Assembly (NCBI RefSeq): GCF_002858805.1
Contig: NZ_PJZI01000005.1
Coordinates: forward strand, 100,451-164,450
Length of the DNA stretch: 64,000 nucleotides
DNA from: Chimaeribacter arupi
GTDB lineage: Bacteria; Pseudomonadota; Gammaproteobacteria; Enterobacterales; Enterobacteriaceae
Direction of reading: 5' to 3'
Shown: in pieces, positions 16,462 to 25,551 of the stretch
Layout of the letters: every line of letters starts with the position of its first letter
Position numbering within the stretch: position 1 is the first letter of the stretch
Program-made: the position numbers and the translations under genes
Notes under the pieces: generated by a model
The model's database searches: none
Told to the model about the DNA's origin: nothing
What the model saw: only the letters and a program-made list of their open reading frames with translations

Positions 16462-17646
16462 ATGCCTGTTTACTGCCTTAGTACACGTATTCACTCAAAT
16501 GTCCCAGCAGGTTCCCTGTTATATGATCTGTGTATTTACCGCATGGATTCCAGCAGAAATAAATTTTCCTTAGTAGATGTTAAACAACAGCCATTTTTAG
16601 GTAACTATGAAACACAACGCCACTTGACTGGAAATATAAGTGAACCACTTTCAACTATTTATATTATGGAGATGAAACTTTACCGGAAAACCATGTTACA
16701 TACGCACTCTGTTACTCCTGTGCCATTCACTAAAATGTACACATTGAAAGAATTTTCCTCAGGCAAAGCCTGGTCGCCGGTTAAGCGTGAAAATCCCTGT
16801 TATTTTGAGTCAACAGGCACCATGAAACCTGAGAGTCAAGGCGGTGAAACGAAAAAAATTAAAATCACCATTCCGGAACGGCCATTTATTGCAAAAGAGT
16901 ACCCTATTGGCGACCCGAGGGATCCTTTTGAAAAAAACATAATCGAACGTCAAATAGATGAAAGGTTTAATCAATTTGATTTTCCTGATCAACTATCCGC
17001 CAGCGTATGCGGACCTGCTGCATTTTTTTACTGCCTACAAAAGGATCGTCCCGATGTGTATGCACAGGCGGCTCGTGAACTTTGGCGATATGGGAAAACT
17101 AAAATCGCTGATCTGCTCATCTCACCAAGTGAAGGCTGTCGACACCCAGCTGGCACATTCTATTCCGATAACTGCATGCCAAAGATAGCTGGTATTGACT
17201 GGATAACGCTGGCAGGGCTAAGGGATTCAGAAAATGTGGTGTTTAGCTTTGATACCCTCGATTCTCCGGTTGCCGGCGTCACCCTGTGGCAAACATTGAC
17301 GAAATGGTTTGAGAAATCAGGTTATGAAAAAATATTCAGTAATGTCGGTATTACCCAGGCGGGAACGCAAGGGATTAGAGAATTAAATGAGTTTGTACAA
17401 AAAGGCTATACAGTAGTGACATTAATCAATGACGGGCTATTAAAACGCGGTGGCTCGACTCTAACGATTCCGACACACTGGATTGTATGGGAAGGCCCAG
17501 TCACGCAAGATTCTAATGGATATGTTAGTTTAAATTTATTTTCATGGGGTGAATCTGCAAATTCGATAAAGCCAGAAAAAGATTTGCGGTTCTTTATAAA
17601 TAGGTTCTTTGGAGGGGTGGTTTTTAAACCATTACAGTGCAAATGA
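16462..17646 (+). CDS. Predicted T6SS cargo effector, papain-like Cys/His hydrolase
   Basis: Unnamed protein, 394 aa, encoded directly after the PAAR gene and translationally coupled (ATGA) to a lipoprotein gene: the order expected for spike, effector and immunity. The N-terminal 140 residues look like a loading domain. The second half contains SASVCGPAAFFYCL with Cys183 and, 156 residues later, TIPTHWIVWEG with His339. A Cys-Gly-Pro-Ala helix plus a distal His-Trp beta strand is the layout of C39/papain-fold peptidases and amidases. The effector role and fold are inference; target (peptidoglycan or a protein) unknown. Low GC and rare codons set it apart from the neighbouring host genes. Confidence 0.6.
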   Translation: MPVYCLSTRIHSNVPAGSLLYDLCIYRMDSSRNKFSLVDVKQQPFLGNYETQRHLTGNISEPLSTIYIMEMKLYRKTMLHTHSVTPVPFTKMYTLKEFSSGKAWSPVKRENPCYFESTGTMKPESQGGETKKIKITIPERPFIAKEYPIGDPRDPFEKNIIERQIDERFNQFDFPDQLSASVCGPAAFFYCLQKDRPDVYAQAARELWRYGKTKIADLLISPSEGCRHPAGTFYSDNCMPKIAGIDWITLAGLRDSENVVFSFDTLDSPVAGVTLWQTLTKWFEKSGYEKIFSNVGITQAGTQGIRELNEFVQKGYTVVTLINDGLLKRGGSTLTIPTHWIVWEGPVTQDSNGYVSLNLFSWGESANSIKPEKDLRFFINRFFGGVVFKPLQCK

Positions 17647-18038
17647 AAAAAACATTATTACTTTTAAGCTTGCCTTTATTGTCTGCGTGTACTGTGCAGG
17701 CTGATTTCATTCCGGAAGGTAACAGGCTTAATAATGCTACGGTCGGTATTCCCTATTATGGAAAAATAGACATATTTGGCGGAAGGGTTTTTTCTAATGA
17801 CATTTATGGTAAACAGGTAATTGTAGGGAGTATTCACCCAGATAATATAGGTCTCCATGTACAGTATTGTGATGAAGATAAGTTCAACAATTGTATACAG
17901 ATTAGTGGGGTACCAACAAAAATAGGTGTAGCTAAAGTACGCATACGTGGTGGTATAGGGGGGGGGATGTTTTCAACAGCAGGAGAATTTGACAAAACTT
18001 ATATTATTACGATTAATGAAGCAAAAGGAGATTCTTAA
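17643..18038 (+). CDS. Lipoprotein, candidate immunity protein for the papain-like effector
   Basis: Small lipoprotein, 131 aa. Start at ATG 17643 overlaps the effector stop by 4 bp. The signal sequence MKKTLLLLSLPLLSACTVQ ends in the lipobox LSAC with Cys17 as lipidation site, so the protein faces the periplasm. The rest is beta-rich with an Ig-like pattern (GVPTKIGVAKVRIRG and YIITIN), similar in outline to putative-Ig domains. Periplasmic location plus coupling to the effector gene supports an immunity role; sequence alone does not prove it. It also implies that the effector acts in the periplasm. Confidence 0.6.
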   Translation: MKKTLLLLSLPLLSACTVQADFIPEGNRLNNATVGIPYYGKIDIFGGRVFSNDIYGKQVIVGSIHPDNIGLHVQYCDEDKFNNCIQISGVPTKIGVAKVRIRGGIGGGMFSTAGEFDKTYIITINEAKGDS

Positions 18039-18268
18039 GGTCGTATTTCTGTAAATACAGCACCTTTCTTAAGATACGAGAGACGCGTTTGGCTGGGGCG
18101 ACAGCATCTTTGCAAACGCGCCCCACGATGCCCAATGGTTAGCGAACCTGCTGAAAACGATTGGCTGATAAGCCAACAGAAAACGACATGATTAATATCT
18201 TGACGCACAACAGGGAGTTCACCCCATGGCCCGCTGATACTGGCCGGGCGTGACGCTCATAAACCGCC
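18039..18268. other. Recombination scar between the two T6SS cargo modules
   Basis: No intact gene. A small hairpin (18043-18058, GTATTT-ctgt-AAATAC) follows the lipoprotein gene. Then comes an orphan coding tail at 18085-18168 and at 18221-18269 a 49-bp copy of the 3' end of the AraC gene from 21.6 kb. The VgrG fragment begins right at the edge of that copy. Confidence 0.7.
18085..18168 (+). pseudogene. C-terminal remnant of an unknown protein
   Basis: Open frame ending in TGA reads AFGWGDSIFANAPHDAQWLANLL then KTIG. There is no start or ribosome site and composition is GC-richer than the gene before it, so it looks like the tail of a deleted gene, perhaps another T6SS cargo. Family not recognised. 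Confidence 0.4.
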
Positions 18269-18269
18269 G
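18221..18269 (-). repeat. 49-bp duplicate of the AraC-gene 3' end
   Basis: Matches 21596-21644 at 47 of 49 positions. The parent copy is the last codons and stop of the AraC-family gene. The duplicate is not attached to any AraC gene here, so it marks a recombination or deletion endpoint. Confidence 0.85.
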
Positions 18270-18592
18270 TGAAGCACGGCGAAATTGAGGTGATTGCGCC
18301 CAGCGGTATCCGTTTTAAAACGCCTGACGTCGCTTACCTGCCAAAAGCCAGCCTTGAGGGGCTAACCCCCTCCTTTAAAAACGGGGAACTTGTCCGCCAG
18401 TTCCGGCTCCACGCGCCCAATGATCCAGAGCATATCCTCAGGCAACAACGCTTTCGGTTATACCGGAATGGCGAGGTGCTGGACGGGATCACAGATGACA
18501 ACGGCGAGTCCCCGTTACTGAACAGTACCGAACTGGATACCTGGTCACTGGAAATGTTGCACGACACTGACTCCCCGGAGGGAACCGCATGA
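18269..18592 (+). pseudogene. VgrG C-terminal fragment
   Basis: Frame of 107 codons beginning GTG (no good ribosome site) reads KHGEIEVIAPSGIRFKTPDVAYLP, typical of the DUF2345-like beta-helix end of a VgrG spike protein, followed by a small beta domain (FRLYRNGEVLDGITDDNGESPLL). The N-terminal several hundred residues of a VgrG are missing and the frame starts at the AraC-tail duplicate. It may be dead, or may still be translated and overlap the Tle3 gene start by 4 bp (18589-18592). I regard it as a truncated vgrG. Confidence 0.65.
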
Positions 18593-20862
18593 GTGATCAA
18601 CCGAAAGCACAAGACGTCAACCCTTTTGATGACCCCCCCGAACAGCGGGATCCCCAAAGCAACGGCGTTCATACCCCGCATTATCTGGCAAGCCGCTGTA
18701 TCGGCGTGCCGGTGAGTGCAGGTAAAAAAAGCTATACCACCGATTGCCCGGTTCAGCGCCCCATGCCCGGTATCGTGATTCTGGTGCATGGCGTGAATGA
18801 CGTGGGGGAAGCGTACCAGAATCAGGAACGCGGCATTATCGAAGGGCTGAAAAAGCGGCTTGGGCGCGACGATCTGTGGCCGCACACATGGGAGGAGAAA
18901 ACCTTCCGGGTGCGCAATGCGTCAGGGGAGATGGAAGAGTGCGCCGACCCGCAGAAAAAGCAAAGGGTCTGTTCAGACATCGCCCGTTCGCCAATTATTC
19001 CCTTTTACTGGGGCTATCGCCCGGTTGACTATGAGGTCTGGGACGACGATCAACGTCAATACCGTGAAGCGATGGGCCGCAGCCGCCGCAGCCCGGAAAC
19101 GCCCCTGCCCTATGATGCCTACCGTGAGAATGACAAGGCGGTACTGCGCAAATTCGGCGCGAAATACCCGATGGATTGCTTTCATAACACGCTGGATCCC
19201 AGCGGCGTATGGGGTGGCGGCACCTTTGCCAATGCCACCACCGCGATCCCCGATATGCTGGGGCCGGGCGCGGGCGGCCTCTCGTTAGGCGTTGTCGGGT
19301 TCCTCAGCCGCGCCGAACTGTTTAACGGCGGGGATTTTACCCATCCGGTCTATAAAAACCCCCACCGGATTTACCAATTTTATGCGGCGCAACGGCTGGC
19401 GAACCTGATTAAAACGATCAGGCAGAATAAGCCCACGGAAAAGGACACCATTAATATTGTGGCGCACAGCCAGGGAACCCTTATCACCATGCTGGCAAAC
19501 ATGCTGGTAAAGGCGGAAGGGCTTGAACCGGCTGACTGCGTAATCCTCAACCACTCCCCCTATTCGCTGGAAAATCGCTGGCTGGAGAACAGCCAGACGG
19601 GGCACCACCAGACGGATGTCGCCCGGCAACAGACCTTTGAGAATTTTTGCCGCTTAATGGCCACCAACGCCCGGTTTACCGAAGGGGGCGACGGCCTGCT
19701 GAGTGAAGAAGACCAGCAGAAACTCCTGGAGACTATGGCGCTCCCGCGCCGGGAGTTTAATAACAGCTGGTACAGCAACCCGTTACATCAGCGCAATAAC
19801 TTCGGCAAGGTTTACAACTACTTCTGCCCGGACGACGGCACGGTGTCTTTGCTGCCGGTGCAGGGCATCGGCTGGCGTGGGGTGCCGCAGAAGATGGCGA
19901 AAAACATCCCCAACCTGAAGCAGCGGGTCTTTCACCAGAACAGCAGCGTTGGTTTGCCGCCGGACGGCAAACCCTTCAGAAAGCCCGCCACCGGTAAGGG
20001 CGACTTTGAATACTCATCACTGACAAATGCCCGCTGGGAGTTCAGCGATGTGATCCCGAATGGGGAAGCGTTGCCGGAGCCGTTTATTTTTACCCTGATG
20101 GGGCAGCTTAATCCGCTCGATGAGAATGCAGATAAAGACAAGGCTTACAGAGCACCGGTAGACGGCAATGACGAGCTGGTAGCGTATAACGCCAGGGCGG
20201 GGGCGGCGGGCAATGCGGAACACACGAAAGAAGAGACTTTTCCCTGCCCGCCCTATACGCCTTTTAAAGAGTTACAGCCCGGCCATCTGCTGACGAAAAG
20301 GGAAATTGATATCCTGAAATACTGGCGCGAGAGAGATATTGTCAGCGGCAAGGTGGTCAGTGTGAACGGCGCCAACAAAAACATTGTTGTTCGCCGCCGC
20401 CTGACCGAGGCGGAACTTCACGAGCTGTACAGTAAATCGGATGACATCATGTTCAGCCAGCACTCCTCTATCGTGATGTCACCAAAAGTCCCGGAACTGG
20501 CGATGGCCTATGACCTGGCGATTGGCCCCTGCAAATCTTTCGATGTGGATCATGGCGATTTTTGGAAGATGTTACTAAGACGTGCCGACTGGCGGGAGTG
20601 GTCAGAGGATGGCGCCGCGTATATTTATTACCGGACAGGGGAATTACCAGAATTAAAAACTAAGTTGTATATGAATAAACCCGATTTAGTCTTACCCACC
20701 GGTGAGTTTGGGGTAGTCAATCAGTTTATGAATGCCACTCGCGTTATTCCGGCCCGTTACCCGGAAATTTACAATACCGAAGTAGCGAACCTTCAGTGGC
20801 CTATGCCGCCGGTGGAAGATTATGACCGCGTACCGGCCTACCCGAAAAGGAAAGTAACATGA
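18589..20862 (+). CDS. T6SS phospholipase effector, Tle3 family
   Basis: Antibacterial lipase of the Tle3 type, 757 aa, expected to attack membrane phospholipids in target cells. The alpha/beta-hydrolase part (about 55-420) shows VILVHGVNDVG (oxyanion region) and the nucleophile elbow INIVAHSQGTL with Ser294. The rest, about 430-757, corresponds to the DUF3274 region of the family (CPDDGTVSLLPVQGIGWRG onward). No signal peptide, as expected for T6SS delivery. Start ATG 18589 overlaps the VgrG fragment; the stop overlaps the immunity gene by 4 bp. A full-length VgrG elsewhere would be needed for export. Confidence 0.85.
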   Translation: MSDQPKAQDVNPFDDPPEQRDPQSNGVHTPHYLASRCIGVPVSAGKKSYTTDCPVQRPMPGIVILVHGVNDVGEAYQNQERGIIEGLKKRLGRDDLWPHTWEEKTFRVRNASGEMEECADPQKKQRVCSDIARSPIIPFYWGYRPVDYEVWDDDQRQYREAMGRSRRSPETPLPYDAYRENDKAVLRKFGAKYPMDCFHNTLDPSGVWGGGTFANATTAIPDMLGPGAGGLSLGVVGFLSRAELFNGGDFTHPVYKNPHRIYQFYAAQRLANLIKTIRQNKPTEKDTINIVAHSQGTLITMLANMLVKAEGLEPADCVILNHSPYSLENRWLENSQTGHHQTDVARQQTFENFCRLMATNARFTEGGDGLLSEEDQQKLLETMALPRREFNNSWYSNPLHQRNNFGKVYNYFCPDDGTVSLLPVQGIGWRGVPQKMAKNIPNLKQRVFHQNSSVGLPPDGKPFRKPATGKGDFEYSSLTNARWEFSDVIPNGEALPEPFIFTLMGQLNPLDENADKDKAYRAPVDGNDELVAYNARAGAAGNAEHTKEETFPCPPYTPFKELQPGHLLTKREIDILKYWRERDIVSGKVVSVNGANKNIVVRRRLTEAELHELYSKSDDIMFSQHSSIVMSPKVPELAMAYDLAIGPCKSFDVDHGDFWKMLLRRADWREWSEDGAAYIYYRTGELPELKTKLYMNKPDLVLPTGEFGVVNQFMNATRVIPARYPEIYNTEVANLQWPMPPVEDYDRVPAYPKRKVT

Positions 20863-21572
20863 AGGTAAAAGGAATGGCCCTGGTGATGCTGACCAGCTTA
20901 TTTGCCATGTCAGGTTGTACCCGCCCGCAGCAGCCACCGACGCAGGTTATCTATCGTTTCGATGATCACCGTTACCTTGAGTTGAAAGGATGGTATTGCG
21001 AAGGCGCGCTCTATTATGTGGATCCGGTTCGGGGTATTCGCGCTGAGGTCGCGAGCCAGTTTTACCGTGCCTTTGCGGATAAATATATCCACCCCTCAGA
21101 GCGGTATATTGCTATACCAGGCTGGGATACGGATGCTTTTCTAGTATCAAAAGATTATGGACAAACCTGGCAAACAGCATCATTTGCCACGAGCTATCAC
21201 ACCGTAGAGCCTGAAAGAACCTTGCGTCCAAAAAGAGAAAATATGCTGTCATTTACCGTGGTAAATGATCAGGGTTTTTTACTGACGCGGCAGGGCAATC
21301 TTTATATGAGTTCAAAACCCTTTGATGACCCACGTGTCCAACCTGGAGAAGCGGGTATCGACTTTATTGATCAAGATGGCAACAAAGATACTCTATTACC
21401 CAGAGAGTCTGGCCCTAAGTGGGGGCTTTCCTATATTGCGCCCAAAGTTATTGATCAATTAACTGATTCTCTCCTGGCCAACTGGCAGGATTTGCCCACC
21501 CAGGTTCCCGAGGTCAAGAACTATAAAGGTTGGGATCATATGCAGTGTGACCCCAATAAAGGGCTGCAATGA
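20859..21572 (+). CDS. Tli3-family immunity lipoprotein
   Basis: Periplasmic lipoprotein, 237 aa, partner of the Tle3 effector encoded directly upstream (ATGA overlap). The signal peptide ends LFAMSGCTRP with the lipobox MSGC (Cys20). The mature part has WYCEGALYYVDPVRGIRAEV and DAFLVSKDYGQTWQTASF, a pattern I associate with Tli3 immunity proteins. It should protect the cell from its own lipase in the periplasm. Coding GC drops in the second half. Confidence 0.8.
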   Translation: MKVKGMALVMLTSLFAMSGCTRPQQPPTQVIYRFDDHRYLELKGWYCEGALYYVDPVRGIRAEVASQFYRAFADKYIHPSERYIAIPGWDTDAFLVSKDYGQTWQTASFATSYHTVEPERTLRPKRENMLSFTVVNDQGFLLTRQGNLYMSSKPFDDPRVQPGEAGIDFIDQDGNKDTLLPRESGPKWGLSYIAPKVIDQLTDSLLANWQDLPTQVPEVKNYKGWDHMQCDPNKGLQ

Positions 21573-21593
21573 TGTGGCGGGTAAGGGTAACCC

Positions 21594-22412
21594 TTACCCC
21601 ATAGCCCGCTGATACTGGCCGGGCGTGACGCCCATAAACCGCCGGAACCAACGGGTAAAATGGGCCTGATCGGCAAACCCGGCCTGTAGCCCCGCCTCGC
21701 TGAGTGAACAGTGCCGGCGGAGCAACCGCATGGCATACCTGATGCGCGCCTGCCGCTGATAGGCGTGGGGCGTCATGCCGTAGAGGCGTTCAAACGCACG
21801 GAACAACCGGTATTGCGGCAAGCCCGCTTCTGTCGCCAGATCAATCAGGCTCACTGAGTCTTCAAGGTGCTCATCCAGATAGTCCCGCACCCGCCGCACG
21901 GCCGCCATCTCTGCGCCCGGCGGCGGTGCGCTGCGGCGTTGGGTGACGTGGCGCGCCAGCAATTTGTCCGCGAAACTGAGGTAAGCCTGATCGCGGAACA
22001 GGTGGGAACCGTTGATTTCTGAACAGTGATGAAGGGCGTGCAGGCAGGCGGCGACGTCCGGGTCACGGATAATCGGCCCGGCCAGCGCGGCAGCGGGCGC
22101 AGCGGCGCGCTCCCTGACTAATTGCCGCAGGTGGGCCATATCCACGTAAAGCGTGCGTAACCGCCAGCCCGCTTCATTAATGGCCCAGCCCGCGTGGGGT
22201 TCATCGGCATCAATGGCATAGAGATCACCCTGACGCGCTGTGAATTCGTTGCCCCGCATCCGGATGCGGATACTGCCTGCGGTCAGCAGCGCAAAACAGG
22301 CGGTTTCATGGGTATGCACGTCATAGGCGTAATCCACAAACCGCCCGCGAATCAGTTCCGCCTGCAACGCCGGCGCACGCCAGATGGTGATATCTGTTCC
22401 GGTCTCTGACAT
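21594..22412 (-). CDS. AraC-family transcriptional activator
   Basis: AraC-type regulator, 272 aa from ATG 22412 (MSETGTDITIW). The N-terminal cupin part (to about 150) has VHTHETACFALLTAGSIRIRMRG; the C-terminal double helix-turn-helix (about 175-272) has LATEAGLPQYRLFRAFERLYGMTPHAYQRQARI and AGFADQAHFTRWFRRFMGVTPGQYQ, the classic AraC signature. It is divergent from a DUF2000 gene across 140 bp and probably regulates it. Its 3' end is the source of the 49-bp duplicate at 18.2 kb. Confidence 0.9.
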   Translation of the reverse strand: MSETGTDITIWRAPALQAELIRGRFVDYAYDVHTHETACFALLTAGSIRIRMRGNEFTARQGDLYAIDADEPHAGWAINEAGWRLRTLYVDMAHLRQLVRERAAAPAAALAGPIIRDPDVAACLHALHHCSEINGSHLFRDQAYLSFADKLLARHVTQRRSAPPPGAEMAAVRRVRDYLDEHLEDSVSLIDLATEAGLPQYRLFRAFERLYGMTPHAYQRQARIRYAMRLLRRHCSLSEAGLQAGFADQAHFTRWFRRFMGVTPGQYQRAMG

Positions 22413-22552
22413 CCGATACACCCCAGTCTGTAGGATTCTCTGCAATAGCGTTCAAGACGCCCCCTCCCCTTTTTAGCATAGTGATTCCCGACATGACACA
22501 ACCTGTTAACCGCATCACAACGTTAACCGTAGGCAGCAAGTAAGGGGAAAAA

Positions 22553-22984
22553 ATGAACGAACAGGCACAATCCATCAAGCTGGAGCGCTGCGTCATCGTG
22601 CTGGATGAACAATTGCCCGCCGGACGGGCAGCCAACGCGGCCGCAGTGATCGCCCTGACCGTCGGGCAGCGCCATCCTGAATTAGTCGGGCTGCCGCTGA
22701 CCGATGCGTCCGGCCACGCCCACCCAGGGTTAATCCCGATTGGGATTGCGGTGCTCTCGGCCACTGCGGAAGAACTGGGGGCAATCCACCGGCAGGCCAC
22801 CGCCTCAGCAGAGGTGGATGTGGTGGACTTCCCGATTCAGGGGCAAATGACCACGAATTATGGGGAGTTTATGGCCGTGATGGCGCAGATCCCGGCTGAT
22901 GAACTGCGGTACCTTGGCCTGGCGCTGGTGGGCGAAAAAAAGAGCATCGCCAGACTGGTGTCGAAAAAGAAACTGTTCAGCTAA
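22553..22984 (+). CDS. DUF2000-family protein
   Basis: Small cytoplasmic protein of the DUF2000 family, 143 aa, with a peptidyl-tRNA-hydrolase-like fold in solved members; biochemical role unknown. Recognisable stretches are CVIVLDEQLPAGRAANAAAVIALTVG and the end YLGLALVGEKKSIARLV. Preceded by AAGGGGAAAAA. DUF2000 genes are commonly next to AraC regulators, as here, so the two probably form a regulator-target pair. Confidence 0.85.
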   Translation: MNEQAQSIKLERCVIVLDEQLPAGRAANAAAVIALTVGQRHPELVGLPLTDASGHAHPGLIPIGIAVLSATAEELGAIHRQATASAEVDVVDFPIQGQMTTNYGEFMAVMAQIPADELRYLGLALVGEKKSIARLVSKKKLFS

Positions 22985-22998
22985 GCCGCTGCACCCAT

Positions 22999-23026
22999 AA
23001 AAACGCCCTCATCTGAGGGCGTTTTT
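22999..23026. terminator. Bidirectional terminator
   Basis: AAAAACGCCCTC-ATCT-GAGGGCGTTTTT is a perfect hairpin with A and T tails, serving the DUF2000 gene on the + strand and the chemoreceptor gene on the minus strand. Confidence 0.9.
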
Positions 23027-23063
23027 CACATCATCCGGCCGTACAAGGCAGGGGTTATGCCGA

Positions 23064-24605
23064 TCAGTGCTGGGTTTTGAACACCGCTACCGTCTGGCGC
23101 AACACATCGGACTGCTCCTCCAGTGAACCGGCCGCCGCCGCGACCTGCTCCACCAGCGCGGCGTTCTGCTGCGAGACTTCATCCATCTGTGTCACCGCGA
23201 TATTCACCTGATTGATGCCGTGGCTCTGCTCCTGCGTCGAGACCGCGATTTCGCTCATGATCTGGGTCACGTTCTGGATTGCGGTGCCGATACGCTGCAT
23301 ACTTTCGCCCGCTTTCGCCACCAGTTTGCTGCCGGCGTGTACCCGCTCATCGGAGACTTCAATCAGCGCGCGGATATCTTTGGACGCAGACGCAGAACGC
23401 TGGGCCAGGTTGCGCACCTCGGCCGCCACCACGGCAAAGCCGCGCCCCTCTTCCCCGGCACGTGCCGCTTCTACTGCGGCGTTCAGCGCCAGAATGTTGG
23501 TCTGGAACGCGATGCTCTCAATGATGCTGATGATGCTGGCAATGCGTTCTGAGCCTTCCTCGATACCGGCCATGGTATCGATCACTTCTGTCACAATCCC
23601 GTTGCCCTCAGAGACGATGCTGCGCGCCTCTTTCGCCAGCCCGTTCACCTGTTCGGCGTGATCGGAGGTCTGTTTCACGGTGATGGTCAGCTGCTCCATA
23701 CTGGCGGCGGTTTCCCCGAGTGAGGAGGCCTGCTCCTCGGTACGGGCGGAGAGGTCCATATTGCCGGACGCAATCTCTTTGGCGGCGTGCGCCACGGCGT
23801 CACTGGAGTCACGCACCCGGCCAATGGTTTCAGAGAGCGAACGGCGCATGGTTTCCAGCGCGCCCATCATCTCGCCAATCTCATCACGATGGGCGGAGAG
23901 AATCGGCGTCTGCAACTGGCCCTGCGCAATCTCTTCGCAATGTACCCGTGCCTCTTCAATCGCGTTCAGCAGGCGTTTTTTCAGCAGCACCACAATTGCG
24001 CCCATCGTCAGCAGGAACAGGGCAGTAAAGATGATAAGCAGCGTCAGGCTGAGGCGGAAGTTGGATTGCGCGGTCTCATTCAGTGAACGTGCATAGCTTT
24101 CGCGGTAAGAGAGCAGCTCATCCAGGGAGATTTCGAACTGGCGATCCAGCTGCGGCACCTGGGAGGTGATCATCTGCTCAAACCGGGCACGGTCGCCCTG
24201 TTGGGCCACGGCCATCAACGGCTTCAGGGCGTTGTCGTGGTAATCCTGCCAGCGCTGGTTAAAGTTGTCGGCCAACGGGGCCTCTTTATCGAGTTTTGGC
24301 CAGGCCATATAGCCGGAGAAAGATTTTTCCGCCAGGCCCATCACCCGCTGCGCGTTTTTCAGGGAGTCGGCCGCCGCGTCTTCTTTGCCCTGCTCACGGT
24401 ACGCGATGTACTGGGAGAGGTGCACCCGCAGGGTACGGCTGTGGTTAATGGTATCCACAATGGAAAGCACCACACGGATTTCACGGTTAACATCATTCAA
24501 AGAAGCATTGCTGCGCTGAAGGTAATAGCTGCTGAGGGCAATGCTGGTAATAAAAAGCAACGACAGGAATGCCAGGACAAGCAAGGTAAAACGGCGAATT
24601 GACAT
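23064..24605 (-). CDS. Methyl-accepting chemotaxis protein (Tar/Tsr type)
   Basis: Inner-membrane chemoreceptor, 513 aa. TM1 is residues 7-28, the periplasmic four-helix TarH-type sensor covers 29-185, TM2 is about 186-208 with the charged exit KKRLLNAIEEA, then HAMP (to about 265) and the signalling domain. The tip ESIAFQTNILALNAAVEAARAGEEGRGFAVVAAEVRNLAQRSA is intact, so it should couple to CheA/CheW. The C-terminus ends VFKTQH without the NWETF-type tether for CheR, so it probably relies on other receptors for adaptation. Ligand unknown. Confidence 0.92.
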   Translation of the reverse strand: MSIRRFTLLVLAFLSLLFITSIALSSYYLQRSNASLNDVNREIRVVLSIVDTINHSRTLRVHLSQYIAYREQGKEDAAADSLKNAQRVMGLAEKSFSGYMAWPKLDKEAPLADNFNQRWQDYHDNALKPLMAVAQQGDRARFEQMITSQVPQLDRQFEISLDELLSYRESYARSLNETAQSNFRLSLTLLIIFTALFLLTMGAIVVLLKKRLLNAIEEARVHCEEIAQGQLQTPILSAHRDEIGEMMGALETMRRSLSETIGRVRDSSDAVAHAAKEIASGNMDLSARTEEQASSLGETAASMEQLTITVKQTSDHAEQVNGLAKEARSIVSEGNGIVTEVIDTMAGIEEGSERIASIISIIESIAFQTNILALNAAVEAARAGEEGRGFAVVAAEVRNLAQRSASASKDIRALIEVSDERVHAGSKLVAKAGESMQRIGTAIQNVTQIMSEIAVSTQEQSHGINQVNIAVTQMDEVSQQNAALVEQVAAAAGSLEEQSDVLRQTVAVFKTQH

Positions 24606-25185
24606 AGTGCTAACCTAAATAAGTCGCTGAGAGGGGAGAAATGTGAACATTAGATGACACGCCAGTATTAACGGCCGCAGCAGGGAAAAACTTGAGGGGA
24701 GTGATCAAAAAGCCGGCGGAAGGGAAAGTTTACGGGGCATGGGTTGCCGGCCGCCTCCCCCAATCTCGCTCAACCCCGCTTTTCCCCTGGATAAATCCCG
24801 TCAGGTTTGCTCTTTTTTTGAGCAGATAAACTTATGGATAGCTTTGCGCCGGCCTGTGATGCAGTTCAAATTTTCTGTATCAACTTTCCATCAATGAGGC
24901 CGGCGGGCAGCAAAAGGGCGCTTTATTTGCCGCTTCGCTTACAAAATGTTTAGTGAGGGCAATCAGGTTGTTGCAGGGCGTGCAGGCAATAATTTCCGGT
25001 GGCTTATTCTTTGTCAGAAATAATAAACATTATTTACATCATAGGAATTATTTATATTAGCTTTTCATAAAATTAAAAGTAATGATAATTACATAAATTC
25101 TTAATTTCCCGCCTGCGCGGGTTTTTTATTGATCGTTAAAAAAGCCGACGTTACACTGAAAAAAATTCTGCATGAAGGCATGGCT
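24606..25185. other. AT-rich leader region upstream of gtrA
   Basis: About 580 bp without a gene. The first half is GC-rich; from about 25,010 the DNA becomes strongly AT-rich (AATAATAAACATTATTTACATC), suggesting the gtr promoter and possible H-NS binding. A terminator-like hairpin lies at 25105-25118, some 70 bp before gtrA. Confidence 0.6.
25105..25118 (+). terminator. Terminator-like hairpin before gtrA
   Basis: CCCGC-CTGC-GCGGG followed by TTTTTTATT fits a Rho-independent terminator, though the stem is only 5 bp. No + strand gene precedes it, so if it works it would attenuate gtr transcription. Confidence 0.5.
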
Positions 25186-25551
25186 ATGCTGAACACCTTT
25201 AAACGCTACCTGTCTGTTGGGGTGCTGAATACCTTAATTCATTGGGTCGTCTTTCTGGCGCTGGTCTATCTGATGGGCACCAACCAGTCCTTTTCCAATC
25301 TGATGGCGTTTTGTGTCGCCACCACCTTTGGTTTTTTTGCCAATGCGAAATGGACATTTAATAAAGAGTATTCTCTCTACCGTTATTTTATCTATGTGTC
25401 ATTTTTGGGGCTGATGGCGGTGCTGTTTGGCCGGGCCGCAGATTTACTCTCCCTGCCGCCCTTGATCACCACGGTGTCATTTTCTTTGTTTAGCCTGGTG
25501 ATTGGTTTTCTTTATTCTAACTTCATTGTCTTTAAGGACAGCAAAAGATGA
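25186..25551 (+). CDS. gtrA: GtrA-type bactoprenol-linked glucose flippase
   Basis: GtrA family membrane protein, 121 aa, thought to flip undecaprenyl-phosphate-glucose to the periplasm for O-antigen or other surface glycan glucosylation. ATG 25186 ([12 protein letters not shown]) is spaced 7 bp from AAGG; a longer frame upstream lacks support. Four hydrophobic segments are visible and [14 protein letters not shown] is the family hallmark. It overlaps gtrB by 4 bp. Confidence 0.9.
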   Translation: MLNTFKRYLSVGVLNTLIHWVVFLALVYLMGTNQSFSNLMAFCVATTFGFFANAKWTFNKEYSLYRYFIYVSFLGLMAVLFGRAADLLSLPPLITTVSFSLFSLVIGFLYSNFIVFKDSKR

